Source: an uncultured Pelagibacteraceae bacterium
GTDB lineage: Bacteria > Pseudomonadota > Alphaproteobacteria > Pelagibacterales > Pelagibacteraceae
Assembly (NCBI GenBank): GCA_902626045.1
Contig: CACODU010000007.1
Coordinates: forward strand, 1-34,254
Length of the DNA stretch: 34,254 nucleotides
Reading direction: 5' to 3'
The notes under the pieces are model-generated. The model was not told where the DNA came from and ran no database searches. It was given only the letters and a program-made list of their open reading frames with translations. Positions 16,438 through 25,271 of this stretch are shown piece by piece. Each line of letters opens with the position of its first letter. The first letter of the stretch is position 1. The translations under genes were made by a program, and so were the position numbers.

Positions 16438-17316
16438 TTACTTCCAGCGATTATGTGTCCATATCCACTGATAAGGATTTCTAATTATCATTTCTTCTAA
16501 AACTTTATTTAATTTTTTGGTTAATTCAATTCTATTATCAAAATTATGAGGACTTATACTTTGTTGAAACTCAATAAGAAAATTATTATTTTCATCTCTC
16601 TCTATATATACAGGTACTATGTCTAAACCAAATTTAGTCGAGAGTTGTGCAGGTAAAGTTGTCGTTAATGCCGGCTTATCAAAAAAAACAATTTTTTCAC
16701 CCTCACTAACCCTTTGATCAATCATAAGAGCTATACAATGTTTTTTTTTTATATATTTAATTGTTTCTCTTAATCCATTAATTCCTTTTCTAATTTGATT
16801 ATGACAAACATATTTTTTACGTAAATACTCCATAAATGGATTTAAAAAAAAATTATTTAAAGGTCGATAAATAGTAGCTAAAGGAATATTTTTTTTTGTT
16901 ATCTCCATAGACATCAATTCAAAATTTGCGAAATGTCCTGAGACAAAAATAACTTGATTACCGTTATTTGTTACTTGTTTTAAATTTTCTTCACCTGTTA
17001 TTCTAATATGTGAGTTTCTTTTTCTGAAGTTACTTAAATAAACATATTCAATAAAAGTTTTTCCATAATTTTTCCACATCTGATTGATAATTTTCTTTCT
17101 ATTTAAAGATAAATTTTTCTTTAAAATAACATCAAGATTATTATTGATAATTTTTTTGGATTTAAAAAAAGGTCCAATTTTAGAAAATAAAAAGGCAAAT
17201 ATTGTTCTACTTATATTAAGGCCAAAAATTAGACCTATTAAAAAAAATAAATATATAAAAAGAGACTGATAAAAATAGTTAAATGTTTTTATCATAAATT
17301 TTGCAAATTTTTTCAT
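16438..17316 (-). CDS. lipid A biosynthesis late acyltransferase (LpxL/HtrB family)
   Basis: A 292-residue inner-membrane enzyme that adds a secondary acyl chain to the Kdo-lipid A precursor. Seen: an N-terminal membrane segment (about 15-33), the HX4E catalytic motif HFANFE with H128 and E133, a TIYRPLNN segment, and MIDQR with the conserved D-x-R, then C-terminal QWIWTHNRWK (the usual W-x-H-x-R-W). Which acyltransferase (LpxL or LpxM type) cannot be decided. ATG 17316 gives a 38-base overlap with lpxK; an ATG at 17295 would shorten it to 17. It is the last gene of the lipid A operon. Confidence 0.92.
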   Translation of the reverse strand: MKKFAKFMIKTFNYFYQSLFIYLFFLIGLIFGLNISRTIFAFLFSKIGPFFKSKKIINNNLDVILKKNLSLNRKKIINQMWKNYGKTFIEYVYLSNFRKRNSHIRITGEENLKQVTNNGNQVIFVSGHFANFELMSMEITKKNIPLATIYRPLNNFFLNPFMEYLRKKYVCHNQIRKGINGLRETIKYIKKKHCIALMIDQRVSEGEKIVFFDKPALTTTLPAQLSTKFGLDIVPVYIERDENNNFLIEFQQSISPHNFDNRIELTKKLNKVLEEMIIRNPYQWIWTHNRWK

Positions 17317-18220
17317 AAAAGATTTCTTTTTTTTCTATCTCTAGAGACACTTTAAGATAATTTATTTTTTGAAGATTAAAATGGTTAATTTTATAAAAAT
17401 CTTTCTCAGTCATAATAATTTTACATCTTCTACTTTCAGCTTCATTAATTAATTTCTCTATCTCAATTTTTGAAAAATTATAATGGTCAGGCAATGCAAT
17501 TTTTTTTTCTATTTTTAAATTGTTCTCTTTTAAAAGTTGAAAAAAATTCTCAGGATTTCCTATTCCAGCTATCGCCATAAGTTTTGTATCTCTAAATTGA
17601 TCTAAATTAATCGGTTTATAAGATGAATAAAATATTTCTAGATTTTTGTTAATTTTTACCAATTTCTCCTCAAAATTTTTATCTTTTTTCCCGTTAATAA
17701 TAATTATGTCTGCATTTTTAAGAGATGATAAATTTTCTCTTAAAGGACCTGACGGTAAAGCTAATCCATTCCCAATTAATTGATTTTGATTGAAACAAAT
17801 TATATTAATATTTTTTTGAATTCTTATGTCTTGAAAACCATCATCTAGAATTACAGTATCAAAATCTGATTTATTTATTTTTTTTAAAAATTTTAATCTA
17901 TCTTTACAGATGGCTAAATTTTTAAAATTATTTCTGATAAGATTGTATTCATCATTATGGTTAGAATAATATTTTCTTACTATAATTGGTTTTTTTTTTA
18001 ATTTTGAGAGCTCATTAGCTAAATGTATTGAAACAGGTGTTTTACCAGTTCCGCCAATATAAATATTTCCAACACAGATAATTGGAATTTCAAACTTTTT
18101 ACTTTTGGTTAATTCCTTTCTAAAGAAATTAAGAAAAATGAAAATTAATGTAAAGGGGTATAGCAGGATTGCAATCAAACCTAATTTTCTATCCCAAAAT
18201 ATTGGTTTTCTAAGCCTCAT
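17279..18220 (-). CDS. lpxK: tetraacyldisaccharide 4'-kinase
   Basis: A 313-residue membrane-associated kinase that phosphorylates the 4' position of the lipid A disaccharide. Seen: a start MRLRKPIFWD, a hydrophobic N-terminal helix (about 15-32), the P-loop NIYIGGTGKT at 52-61, DTVILDDGFQD (the conserved DDGxQ), PSGPLRE (the usual LPAGPLRE) and a C-terminal MTEKDFYKI (usual TEKDxxK). It overlaps waaA by 11 bases and the acyltransferase by 38, so these genes are surely co-transcribed. Confidence 0.96.
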   Translation of the reverse strand: MRLRKPIFWDRKLGLIAILLYPFTLIFIFLNFFRKELTKSKKFEIPIICVGNIYIGGTGKTPVSIHLANELSKLKKKPIIVRKYYSNHNDEYNLIRNNFKNLAICKDRLKFLKKINKSDFDTVILDDGFQDIRIQKNINIICFNQNQLIGNGLALPSGPLRENLSSLKNADIIIINGKKDKNFEEKLVKINKNLEIFYSSYKPINLDQFRDTKLMAIAGIGNPENFFQLLKENNLKIEKKIALPDHYNFSKIEIEKLINEAESRRCKIIMTEKDFYKINHFNLQKINYLKVSLEIEKKEIFYEKICKIYDKNI

Positions 18221-19487
18221 TTTTTACAAAATTATTAATTAATACCATTGTTTCTTTTAATGTTTGTCGTCCTAAATTATCAATCAGATTTGCATTTTTA
18301 TTTTTCATATTAAGATTTTCAAAATCTAAAAATAAATTTGAACAAAGACCTTCAAAATTTTCTATTTGTTTAGAAATTTTATTTGCCTCTAATATCTTAT
18401 ATATATCTTTAAAATTACTAACATAGGGTCCGTGATAAATTTTGCAATTAAGCTTTGCAGCTTCAATTGGATTTTGACCGCTTTCATTTTTTAATTTTCT
18501 GTCAATCGATTTTCCTATAAAAACACTTTTTGCATACTTAAAGTAATTATTTAATGCGCCAAAATAATTAATTATTATAATTTCTTTGTTATCTAAAATT
18601 CTCTCATTTTGATTTAATATTTGTGTTTTTAAATTAAATTTTTCTGATAGGATTTTTATTTTTTCTGACCTTTCAATATGTCTAGGAGCAATTATTGTAA
18701 CTATGTCACTTAACTTCTTTTTTAAACATAAATGAGTTTTAAGGCAAATTACATCTTCATTTTTATGTATGCTTGCAGCAAGCCAAAATCTTTTTTTTAA
18801 AAGAAAATCCTCATTAAAATCTTTAATTTTTTTTTCATCTATGAGCCCAACTAATTTAATATTTCCTTTAAAATAAACTTGTTTTATTTCTAATTTATCT
18901 AGAAATTCTTTTGTCTCCTTATTTGAACATAAGCACATATCAAATATTTCAAAAATTTTTTTAGCAACTTTAGGAAACATCATCCATCTCTTAAATGATT
19001 TAGAAGTTAGTCTTGCGTTAATAAGGGATATTGAAATTTTATGTTTTTGTGCGTTCAAAATTAAATTTGGCCAAATTTCTGAGTCAACAAGAAAAACTTT
19101 GTCAGGTTTCCAAACAATTAAAAATTTCTCAATTAAAAAATTTACATCAAAAGGAAAAAATCTATGCTCTACATTATTAAATTTTTCTAATTCTATTTTT
19201 GCAAGATTAGCTGAACTTAAAGTTGTTGTAGTTATTAAATACTCATAATTTTTATTTAAAATATTTAATTGTTCAATTATTGGTATTATACTTTTAAATT
19301 CTCCTATGCTTGCTGCATGAAACCAAATTAGTTTTGACTTATTTTTTCGTTTTACTTTAAAGTGCGAGGTAAAAATTTTCTCTTTATATCTAATTGGATC
19401 TTCTTTATTTTTTAATTTTCTGTAATATAAGTATATCAATAATAATGGATATAAAATTGTTGTTAATATCCTATAAGCAAGTATCAT
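18210..19487 (-). CDS. waaA: 3-deoxy-D-manno-octulosonic acid (Kdo) transferase
   Basis: A 425-residue glycosyltransferase that adds Kdo from CMP-Kdo to lipid IVA. Seen: an N-terminal membrane anchor (ILTTILYPLLLIYLYY, about 7-22), LIWFHAASIGEF with the acceptor-side Glu (about 53-64), VDSEIWPN, the IIAPRHIERSEKI segment and a donor-binding region near SGQNPIEAAKL (the usual GGHNxLEPA). It sits between msbA and lpxK, within one base of msbA. Whether one or more Kdo residues are added cannot be told. Confidence 0.95.
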   Translation of the reverse strand: MILAYRILTTILYPLLLIYLYYRKLKNKEDPIRYKEKIFTSHFKVKRKNKSKLIWFHAASIGEFKSIIPIIEQLNILNKNYEYLITTTTLSSANLAKIELEKFNNVEHRFFPFDVNFLIEKFLIVWKPDKVFLVDSEIWPNLILNAQKHKISISLINARLTSKSFKRWMMFPKVAKKIFEIFDMCLCSNKETKEFLDKLEIKQVYFKGNIKLVGLIDEKKIKDFNEDFLLKKRFWLAASIHKNEDVICLKTHLCLKKKLSDIVTIIAPRHIERSEKIKILSEKFNLKTQILNQNERILDNKEIIIINYFGALNNYFKYAKSVFIGKSIDRKLKNESGQNPIEAAKLNCKIYHGPYVSNFKDIYKILEANKISKQIENFEGLCSNLFLDFENLNMKNKNANLIDNLGRQTLKETMVLINNFVKNEA

Positions 19488-21230
19488 TTACTTTAGTTGT
19501 TTTTTGTAAAGAGATTTATATTCCTCACAATTTTCTATTAAAAAAGTATGATTTCCAGAATTAATTATATGGCCATCCTTTAAAACGAATATTTTATCAG
19601 CATTGTGAATAGTCGATAACCTATGAGCAATTACTAAAGTAGTTTTATTCTTTGTTAAATTATTAATTGCATTTTGAACAATTTCCTCAGATTCTGCGTC
19701 TAAGGATGAAGTAGCTTCATCCAAAAGAATTATGGGAGACTCTTTTAAGATGGCTCTAGCAATAGAAATCCTTTGTTTTTGTCCTCCCGAAAGCCTTACA
19801 CCATTTTCCCCAATCATAGTGTCATAACCATAAGGCAGTTTGTTTATGAACTCATCTGATGCAGCAAACTTGCAGGCCTTGATAATCTCATTATCGGATG
19901 CACCGGGTTTTGCATATGCTATATTATTTTTTACAGTATCATCAAAAAGAATTACGTCTTGACTAACTAAAGATAAATTTTTTCTTAATGAACTAAGAGA
20001 AACTTTTTTAATATTTTGATCATCTATTTCAATTGATCCTTCCTGAGGATCATAGAATCTTGGAAGTAAATTTATAATTGTGCTTTTACCTGCTCCACTA
20101 TGTCCAACAAATGCAGCCATTGAATTACCCTTGATATCGAAAGAAACATTTTCGATAGCTCTTTCTTTTGTTGTTTCATATTTAAAATTCACTTTATTAA
20201 ATTTTATGTTGGTATCTTTTAAAATTAGTTCAGGAGAATCAGCCAATTCTTTAATTTTAATCTCTCTATCTATAATATTACTTATTCTTTTAAATGCTGC
20301 AGCTCCCTGATAAGCAGACATATTAATAGTAGCAAGAGATCTTATTGGTTGATACGCAAGCATCATAGCGGCTAAAAAAGAAAAAAAATTGTTAACACCC
20401 AATTCCCCAGATGCAATCAGCTTTCCTGAAAAAATTATAAATCCTGCTATCATAAATCCAGTTAACGCTTCCATTATTGGAGTTGCTCTAATCATTACAC
20501 TTCCTATTTTGATATTTTTTTCTACAAGGTCATCTATTACTTTATTTGCTTTTTCATTTTCCACATTTTCTTTTTGATAAATTCTAATCATTTTAGATCC
20601 TTTAAATATTTCAGTTAAAAAAGAAGCTAAATTACCAGAAGAAATTCCAGCTTTTGATGTAGCTTTTCCAATTCTTTTTCCAAGAGATTTAGCAAGTCCA
20701 CCGGCTAAAGGCATCATCAATATCGCAAACAATGCTAACTTCCAATTTTGATAAAACATTAATGAAACTAATGCAATAACTGAAAAAGTGTCTTTCATTA
20801 AATTCAAAACTCCGGTACTTACAAGATTTTGGACATGATGTGTGTCAAACATTACATTTGAAATATACTTTCCTGAGTGTCTATTATCTAATGTTTGAAT
20901 GTCAGATGTTAAAATATTATTTGCTACTTTTTTTTGAAGTGCACCTGCAACTTCCTCTCCAACTCTTATGATATTAATTCTAGCAAAATAAAGAGATAGT
21001 CCTTTACTTGAAAAAGCGACTACAATCAAAATTGGAATTGACCAGGTAAAAACTTTATTTTGTTCAATAAAAATCTTTTTAACAGCCGGATCTAGTAACC
21101 ATGCTATACCAGATGTACTTGCTGCAACCACCAAAGATAATATTAAAGCTATTAAAATTCTTTTAATGTGTTTTTTCACGTACTCTTTGAAAAGTCTTTT
21201 TAGAATTATTTTAAGTTCATCAAATTTCAT
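19488..21230 (-). CDS. msbA: lipid A export ABC transporter MsbA
   Basis: A 580-residue half-transporter: a six-helix membrane domain in the first about 310 residues and a C-terminal ATPase with Walker A GHSGAGKST, signature LSGGQKQR, Walker B ILLDEATSSLD and the H-loop IAHRLSTI. As a homodimer this family flips lipid A across the inner membrane. The location between ubiA and waaA-lpxK supports the MsbA assignment over a general multidrug exporter. It ends one base before waaA and starts one base after the ubiA stop. Confidence 0.92.
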   Translation of the reverse strand: MKFDELKIILKRLFKEYVKKHIKRILIALILSLVVAASTSGIAWLLDPAVKKIFIEQNKVFTWSIPILIVVAFSSKGLSLYFARINIIRVGEEVAGALQKKVANNILTSDIQTLDNRHSGKYISNVMFDTHHVQNLVSTGVLNLMKDTFSVIALVSLMFYQNWKLALFAILMMPLAGGLAKSLGKRIGKATSKAGISSGNLASFLTEIFKGSKMIRIYQKENVENEKANKVIDDLVEKNIKIGSVMIRATPIMEALTGFMIAGFIIFSGKLIASGELGVNNFFSFLAAMMLAYQPIRSLATINMSAYQGAAAFKRISNIIDREIKIKELADSPELILKDTNIKFNKVNFKYETTKERAIENVSFDIKGNSMAAFVGHSGAGKSTIINLLPRFYDPQEGSIEIDDQNIKKVSLSSLRKNLSLVSQDVILFDDTVKNNIAYAKPGASDNEIIKACKFAASDEFINKLPYGYDTMIGENGVRLSGGQKQRISIARAILKESPIILLDEATSSLDAESEEIVQNAINNLTKNKTTLVIAHRLSTIHNADKIFVLKDGHIINSGNHTFLIENCEEYKSLYKKQLK

Positions 21231-21231
21231 A

Positions 21232-22128
21232 TTATAGATTTATCGAACAAATACTTACAAATAATAATAATCCAGAAATATTATTAAATTTAAATAGTGA
21301 AAGATAATTTTCAGAATTATTTTTTCTTAACTTTATTAGCTGATAAATAAGACTTAAAAAAAATATTAATAAAAATAAAGTAAAAAAGTTTAATCCAAAA
21401 AAATTAATAAATAAAAAAAATATAGATATAATAGTCACAAAATAACAAACTGAAACGAATAAAAACATATTTTCTTTAAATTTAATTGAAGTAGATTTTA
21501 GTCCAATGATTTCATCTTCCGACATATCCTGAGCGCCATAAATCGTGTCATAACCCAATGTCCAAAATATGGCCGATACATAAAGAGCAATAATTTCTTG
21601 AGTAATATTATTATTCACTGCTGCCCAAGCCATTATAATCCCCCAGTTAAATGTTACTCCTAGGAATAATTGAGGCCAGTAAGTAAATCTTTTCATATAT
21701 GGATAAGAGAACGCTAGAACCATTGAGCCCATACCCAGGATGATTGTGAATAAATTAAATTGCAGCAAAATCATTAATGCTAAAAAACAAAGAATTAAAA
21801 CATACATTAAAGAATGCTTTACAGTTATTTTTCCTGAAGCAATTGGACGATTTTTTGTTCTTTGAACCTTTTTGTCAAAATCTTTATCAACTATATCGTT
21901 GACGATACAACCAGCACTCCTCATTAAAACTGATCCTAAAAAAAATAATATTAAGTAATTTAGAAATAAATTTAAATTTGGAGTTATGGTATTAGCTAAA
22001 GCTAATCCCCAAGAGCAAGGCCAAAATAATAGCATAAAACCTATCGGCTTATTTAATCTAGTTAATTCAATGAATATTTTAAAATGATACATGAAATATA
22101 ACTTGTAAATATCAAACACTAACTTCAT
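21232..22128 (-). CDS. ubiA: 4-hydroxybenzoate polyprenyltransferase
   Basis: A multi-pass membrane prenyltransferase of ubiquinone synthesis, joining a polyprenyl chain to 4-hydroxybenzoate. Seen: LTRLNKPIGFMLLFWPC near the start, the first Asp-rich motif NDIVDKDFD followed by RTKNRPIASG, and the second motif YDTIYGAQDMSEDE. About eight hydrophobic helices follow the family pattern. The start is uncertain: ATG 22128 gives 298 residues and does not reach the divergent gene, ATG 22092 gives 286, and the longest frame begins at 22173 inside that gene. Its position ahead of msbA suggests co-transcription with the lipid A genes. Confidence 0.94.
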   Translation of the reverse strand: MKLVFDIYKLYFMYHFKIFIELTRLNKPIGFMLLFWPCSWGLALANTITPNLNLFLNYLILFFLGSVLMRSAGCIVNDIVDKDFDKKVQRTKNRPIASGKITVKHSLMYVLILCFLALMILLQFNLFTIILGMGSMVLAFSYPYMKRFTYWPQLFLGVTFNWGIIMAWAAVNNNITQEIIALYVSAIFWTLGYDTIYGAQDMSEDEIIGLKSTSIKFKENMFLFVSVCYFVTIISIFFLFINFFGLNFFTLFLLIFFLSLIYQLIKLRKNNSENYLSLFKFNNISGLLLFVSICSINL

Positions 22129-22131
22129 AAT
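22103..22131 (+). promoter_or_regulatory. candidate promoter of the DUF2721 gene
   Basis: TTGTAA (22103-22108) and CATAAT (22126-22131) are spaced by exactly 17 bases and match the vegetative -35 and -10 boxes at four and five of six positions. Transcription would begin near 22138, leaving a leader of about eight bases before the ATG at 22146. The element overlaps the 5' end of ubiA on the other strand. Confidence 0.45.
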
Positions 22132-22145
22132 CAATTTGATTCGAT

Positions 22146-22556
22146 ATGGATATTGATTACACAGTTGCTGCATTGATGTTCCCTGCTATACCTTTAATGA
22201 TGACAATGTATAGCAACAGATTTCATACTCTAAGTGCCTTAATTAGAAAGATTCATGACCAGTATACTTTTGAAAAAAAAGTTCCTCCAGAATGGGAAAA
22301 TCAACTTCATGTTCTTAACAAAAGAACAAACTATCTAAAATTTGTTATGGGATTTTCGGCTTTTGGTTTTTTATTCAATATGCTTACAGTCTTACTTTTA
22401 TATTTAGATTTAGTTCTATACGCAAGATTGAGTTTTGCTTCGTGTTGTATTTGTATGATTTTTTCTATTTTTCTATTTTTACAAGAAATAAGGCTTTCAA
22501 ATGAAGCTTTAAAATTTCATCTTAGTGACATGGACTCGATGAAGAAAGATTATTGA
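22146..22556 (+). CDS. DUF2721 family membrane protein
   Basis: A 136-residue protein with an N-terminal hydrophobic segment (VAALMFPAIPLMMTMYSNRF), a charged middle (about 30-65, including IRKIHDQY and WENQL), and two further membrane helices (about 66-88 and 91-112) joined by a short turn. The PAIxLLxxxYxNRF...ALIRxLH pattern matches DUF2721, a small bacterial membrane family with no established function. It is a single plus-strand gene between two long minus-strand operons; its stop lies one base from the end of the convergent DUF1289 gene. Confidence 0.8.
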   Translation: MDIDYTVAALMFPAIPLMMTMYSNRFHTLSALIRKIHDQYTFEKKVPPEWENQLHVLNKRTNYLKFVMGFSAFGFLFNMLTVLLLYLDLVLYARLSFASCCICMIFSIFLFLQEIRLSNEALKFHLSDMDSMKKDY

Positions 22557-22557
22557 A

Positions 22558-22818
22558 TTATTTTTCTATAAGACTTTTTTTATATAATGAAATTCCTTGT
22601 CTCACCTTATGATTGTAAGACTCCTTAAATGTTTCTAATTGCCAACCTTTCATCCTAGAGGTTATTTCTTCTAGATTTTTTATTTTCCATTCAATAGTAA
22701 TATTTTCATCCTTCCAAAGTTTTTTCTCTTCATTTGTTCTAGCGCATCCATAGCAATATCCTGTAACAGGATCGGTTTTACAAATGCTTATGCAAGGGGA
22801 GATTATTTTTTTTTCCAT
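22558..22818 (-). CDS. DUF1289 family protein (cysteine-rich, possible metal or Fe-S binding)
   Basis: An 86-residue protein with the DUF1289 core SPCISICKTDPVTGYCYGCAR: four Cys at about 9, 13, 22 and 25 (C-x3-C-x8-C-x2-C), followed by the conserved EExxLW-like helix (EEKKLWKDEN). The Cys pattern suggests a bound metal or Fe-S cluster, not demonstrated by the sequence. The C-terminal about 35 residues are an extra basic segment. Its start codon overlaps the stop of the quinone oxidoreductase by one base, so they share a message; it is the last gene of this minus-strand operon. Confidence 0.85.
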   Translation of the reverse strand: MEKKIISPCISICKTDPVTGYCYGCARTNEEKKLWKDENITIEWKIKNLEEITSRMKGWQLETFKESYNHKVRQGISLYKKSLIEK

Positions 22819-23792
22819 TATGGAATCAAAATAGCGGGGCCTGTAAGCTTTCTTGCTTCTAAGTCTTCATGCGCTTTTCTCGCATCAATTAAACTATATT
22901 CTTTTGAAATTTTAATTTTTATTTTTCCAAATTTTACCTTTTCAAATACTGCATCTGCACCAGCTTGAAGTTCTTTGCGATTCGTAAAGTATTGACCTAT
23001 TGAGGGTCTGGTCAAATAAAGTCCTTTGGGCTGAATATCCTTAGGAACGTCAATTGGATCTAAAGGACCTGAAGCGTTTCCAAAGCTTATCATCATTCCT
23101 CTTGTTTTAAGACACGCTAAAGAACCATGAAAAGTTTTTTTTCCAACTCCATCGAATACAGCTGGAACTCCCTCATTATTTGTAACCTCCATAACTTTTT
23201 TTGCAAAATCATCTTTTGTGTAATTAATTACATGTGCGTAACCATTTTCTTCCGCAACTTTAATTTTTTCGTCTGAACCTACCGTACCTATAACTTTTGC
23301 ACCAATGCTGTTTGCCCATTGAGAAAAAATTTGACCAACACCTCCTGCTGCTGCATGAAATAAAACAGTTTCTCCAGCCTTAAGTTTATAAGTTTTACAA
23401 AGTAAATAATTTGTTGTTAACCCTTTAGTCATCAGGGCAGCTGCTTGTTTATGAGAAATACCTTCAGGGACTTTTACAGCTATGTTTGATGGAATAATTC
23501 TTTGTTGTGAGTATGCACCTAGTGGCACAGAAGCGTAAGCTATATTATCACCTATATTAAATTCCTTAACATTAGATCCTAATTCATCTATTTTACCTGC
23601 TGCTTCTAAACCAATACCACTTGGCAACTTAAGGGAATACAAACCTGATCTATGATAAGTATCAATATAATTTAACCCAATTGCATGGTTAGTCACCTTA
23701 ATTTGATCTGGTCCGGGAGAACCAACCTCTACATCTTGAATTTCTAAAACTTCAGGTCCTCCGTTTTTTTTAATGATTATTGATTTTGGCAT
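22818..23792 (-). CDS. NADPH:quinone oxidoreductase (zinc-independent MDR family)
   Basis: A 324-residue member of the quinone oxidoreductase branch of the medium-chain dehydrogenases. Seen: N-terminal GGPEVLEIQDVEVGSPGPDQ, GLNYIDTYHRSGLY (the usual NxIDxYxRxGxY), GLEAAGKIDELGSNV, and the nucleotide-binding AAAGGVGQIFSQWANSIGAKVIG (from about residue 147). No structural or catalytic zinc-binding Cys set is visible. It probably reduces quinones or related carbonyls with NADPH; the true substrate is open. It overlaps the dapD stop and the DUF1289 start by one base each. Confidence 0.9.
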   Translation of the reverse strand: MPKSIIIKKNGGPEVLEIQDVEVGSPGPDQIKVTNHAIGLNYIDTYHRSGLYSLKLPSGIGLEAAGKIDELGSNVKEFNIGDNIAYASVPLGAYSQQRIIPSNIAVKVPEGISHKQAAALMTKGLTTNYLLCKTYKLKAGETVLFHAAAGGVGQIFSQWANSIGAKVIGTVGSDEKIKVAEENGYAHVINYTKDDFAKKVMEVTNNEGVPAVFDGVGKKTFHGSLACLKTRGMMISFGNASGPLDPIDVPKDIQPKGLYLTRPSIGQYFTNRKELQAGADAVFEKVKFGKIKIKISKEYSLIDARKAHEDLEARKLTGPAILIP

Positions 23793-24619
23793 TAATCTCT
23801 TAACAAATCGTTTATAGATGTTTTGCTTCTTGTTTTCGAGTCAACCTTCTTTACAATTACAGCACAATATAAAGAAGGACCATCTGGATTAGATTTATTT
23901 GGTAAGCTACCCGGAACTACAACAGAATATGCTGGCACTTTTCCAAAAGTAATTTCACCAGTTAATCTATCTACAATTTTTGTTGAAGCTCCAATATAAA
24001 CTCCCATCGAAATAACCGCACCTTCTTCAACTAAAACACCTTCAGCTATTTCAGATCTTGCTCCTACGAAACAATTATCCTCTATAATAACCGGACCAGC
24101 TTGAAGAGGTTCAAGTACACCACCAATTCCAGCTCCACCAGAAATATGACAATTTTTTCCAACTTGTGCACATGAACCAACAGATGCCCAAGTATCAATC
24201 ATTGTGCCTTCATCAACATAAGCACCTAAATTTACAAATGAAGGCATTAGGACAACATTTTTTGCAATATAAGATCCTCTTCTAACAACTCCATTGGGAA
24301 CATGTCGATATCCAGCTTTCTTCCAATCTTTTTCTTTCCATTTTACTGTTTTGCCTGGAACTTTATCATACCAGGTCGTGTAAGGTCCTTTTGACATTGT
24401 CATTTTATTTACTCTAAAACTTAAAAGGATTGCTTTTTTGATCCACTGATTAACAATCCATATACCATTAGTTTTGTTTGCAACTCTTATTTTACCAGAG
24501 TCTACCAAATTAATGGTTTCGTTGATTGCTTTGATAAGTTTTTTGTCTGATTTAGGTCCTATTTTTTCTTTAATTTCAAAACTTTTATTAATAATTTTTT
24601 CTAGCTTATCGTAACCCAT
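23792..24619 (-). CDS. dapD: 2,3,4,5-tetrahydropyridine-2,6-dicarboxylate N-succinyltransferase
   Basis: A 275-residue enzyme of the succinylase branch of lysine and diaminopimelate synthesis, using succinyl-CoA. The N-terminal helical domain is followed by a left-handed beta-helix of hexapeptide repeats from about residue 110 ([20 protein letters not shown], then [19 protein letters not shown] and [16 protein letters not shown]), typical of DapD. It overlaps the upstream nucleotidase gene by 14 bases. Supplying meso-diaminopimelate links it to murA in peptidoglycan precursor supply. Confidence 0.97.
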   Translation of the reverse strand: MGYDKLEKIINKSFEIKEKIGPKSDKKLIKAINETINLVDSGKIRVANKTNGIWIVNQWIKKAILLSFRVNKMTMSKGPYTTWYDKVPGKTVKWKEKDWKKAGYRHVPNGVVRRGSYIAKNVVLMPSFVNLGAYVDEGTMIDTWASVGSCAQVGKNCHISGGAGIGGVLEPLQAGPVIIEDNCFVGARSEIAEGVLVEEGAVISMGVYIGASTKIVDRLTGEITFGKVPAYSVVVPGSLPNKSNPDGPSLYCAVIVKKVDSKTRSKTSINDLLRD

Positions 24620-25271
24620 TAATCTCCTTTAAAAATTTTGCCAAATTCTCAGTTTTATAATTGATAAATTTCGAGTCAGAATATTTTGCTGCCCAAGGTT
24701 CATCATTTTTTATCCAAACAGTTTTCATGCCCAATTCGTATGCTGGTTTTAAATTTCTTGCAATATCTTCAAAGAATATACAATATTGTGGCTCAATTTT
24801 GTAATTTTCTACTAATTTTTTATAAGGTTCTTTTGAAGGCTTTGGAATAAATTCGCAATCTCGTATATCAAAAATTCCATCAAAAAGCTTATCTATTCCT
24901 ATTCGTTTCGTAACATTAAGAGCATGGGCTCTAGAGCCATTTGTAAAAATTATTTTTTTTCCGTCTAATTTTTTAATTTCGTTCTCTAAAAATTTGTTTT
25001 TATTTAAGAAACTAAGATCAACATCATGTACAAATTCTAAAAATTCATCAGCGTCTATTTTGTGATGTTTTATCATTCCGTTTAAAGTTGTATTATACGC
25101 TTGGAAATAATTCTTTTGAATTTTTCTGGCTTCTTCAATGCTGACATTAAGTTTTTCAGAGATAAATTTTGACATTTTTTTATCTACCTGATCAAAAACT
25201 TTGGTAGCGCCATCATAAAGCGTATTGTCCAAGTCAAATAACCAAAATTTTATATTTTTTAAGTCTTTCAT
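24606..25271 (-). CDS. HAD-family pyrimidine 5'-nucleotidase
   Basis: A 221-residue HAD phosphatase. Motif I is [12 protein letters not shown] with the nucleophile pair D13 and D15; motif II is [12 protein letters not shown], motif III Lys lies in IPKPSKEPY, and motif IV is [19 protein letters not shown]. The DNTLY and FTNG patterns match the pyrimidine 5'-nucleotidase group (yeast Sdt1-like) that is often found beside argB and dapD in alphaproteobacteria. It probably removes phosphate from UMP, CMP or damaged nucleotides. It overlaps argB by four bases and dapD by 14. Confidence 0.88.
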   Translation of the reverse strand: MKDLKNIKFWLFDLDNTLYDGATKVFDQVDKKMSKFISEKLNVSIEEARKIQKNYFQAYNTTLNGMIKHHKIDADEFLEFVHDVDLSFLNKNKFLENEIKKLDGKKIIFTNGSRAHALNVTKRIGIDKLFDGIFDIRDCEFIPKPSKEPYKKLVENYKIEPQYCIFFEDIARNLKPAYELGMKTVWIKNDEPWAAKYSDSKFINYKTENLAKFLKEINGLR

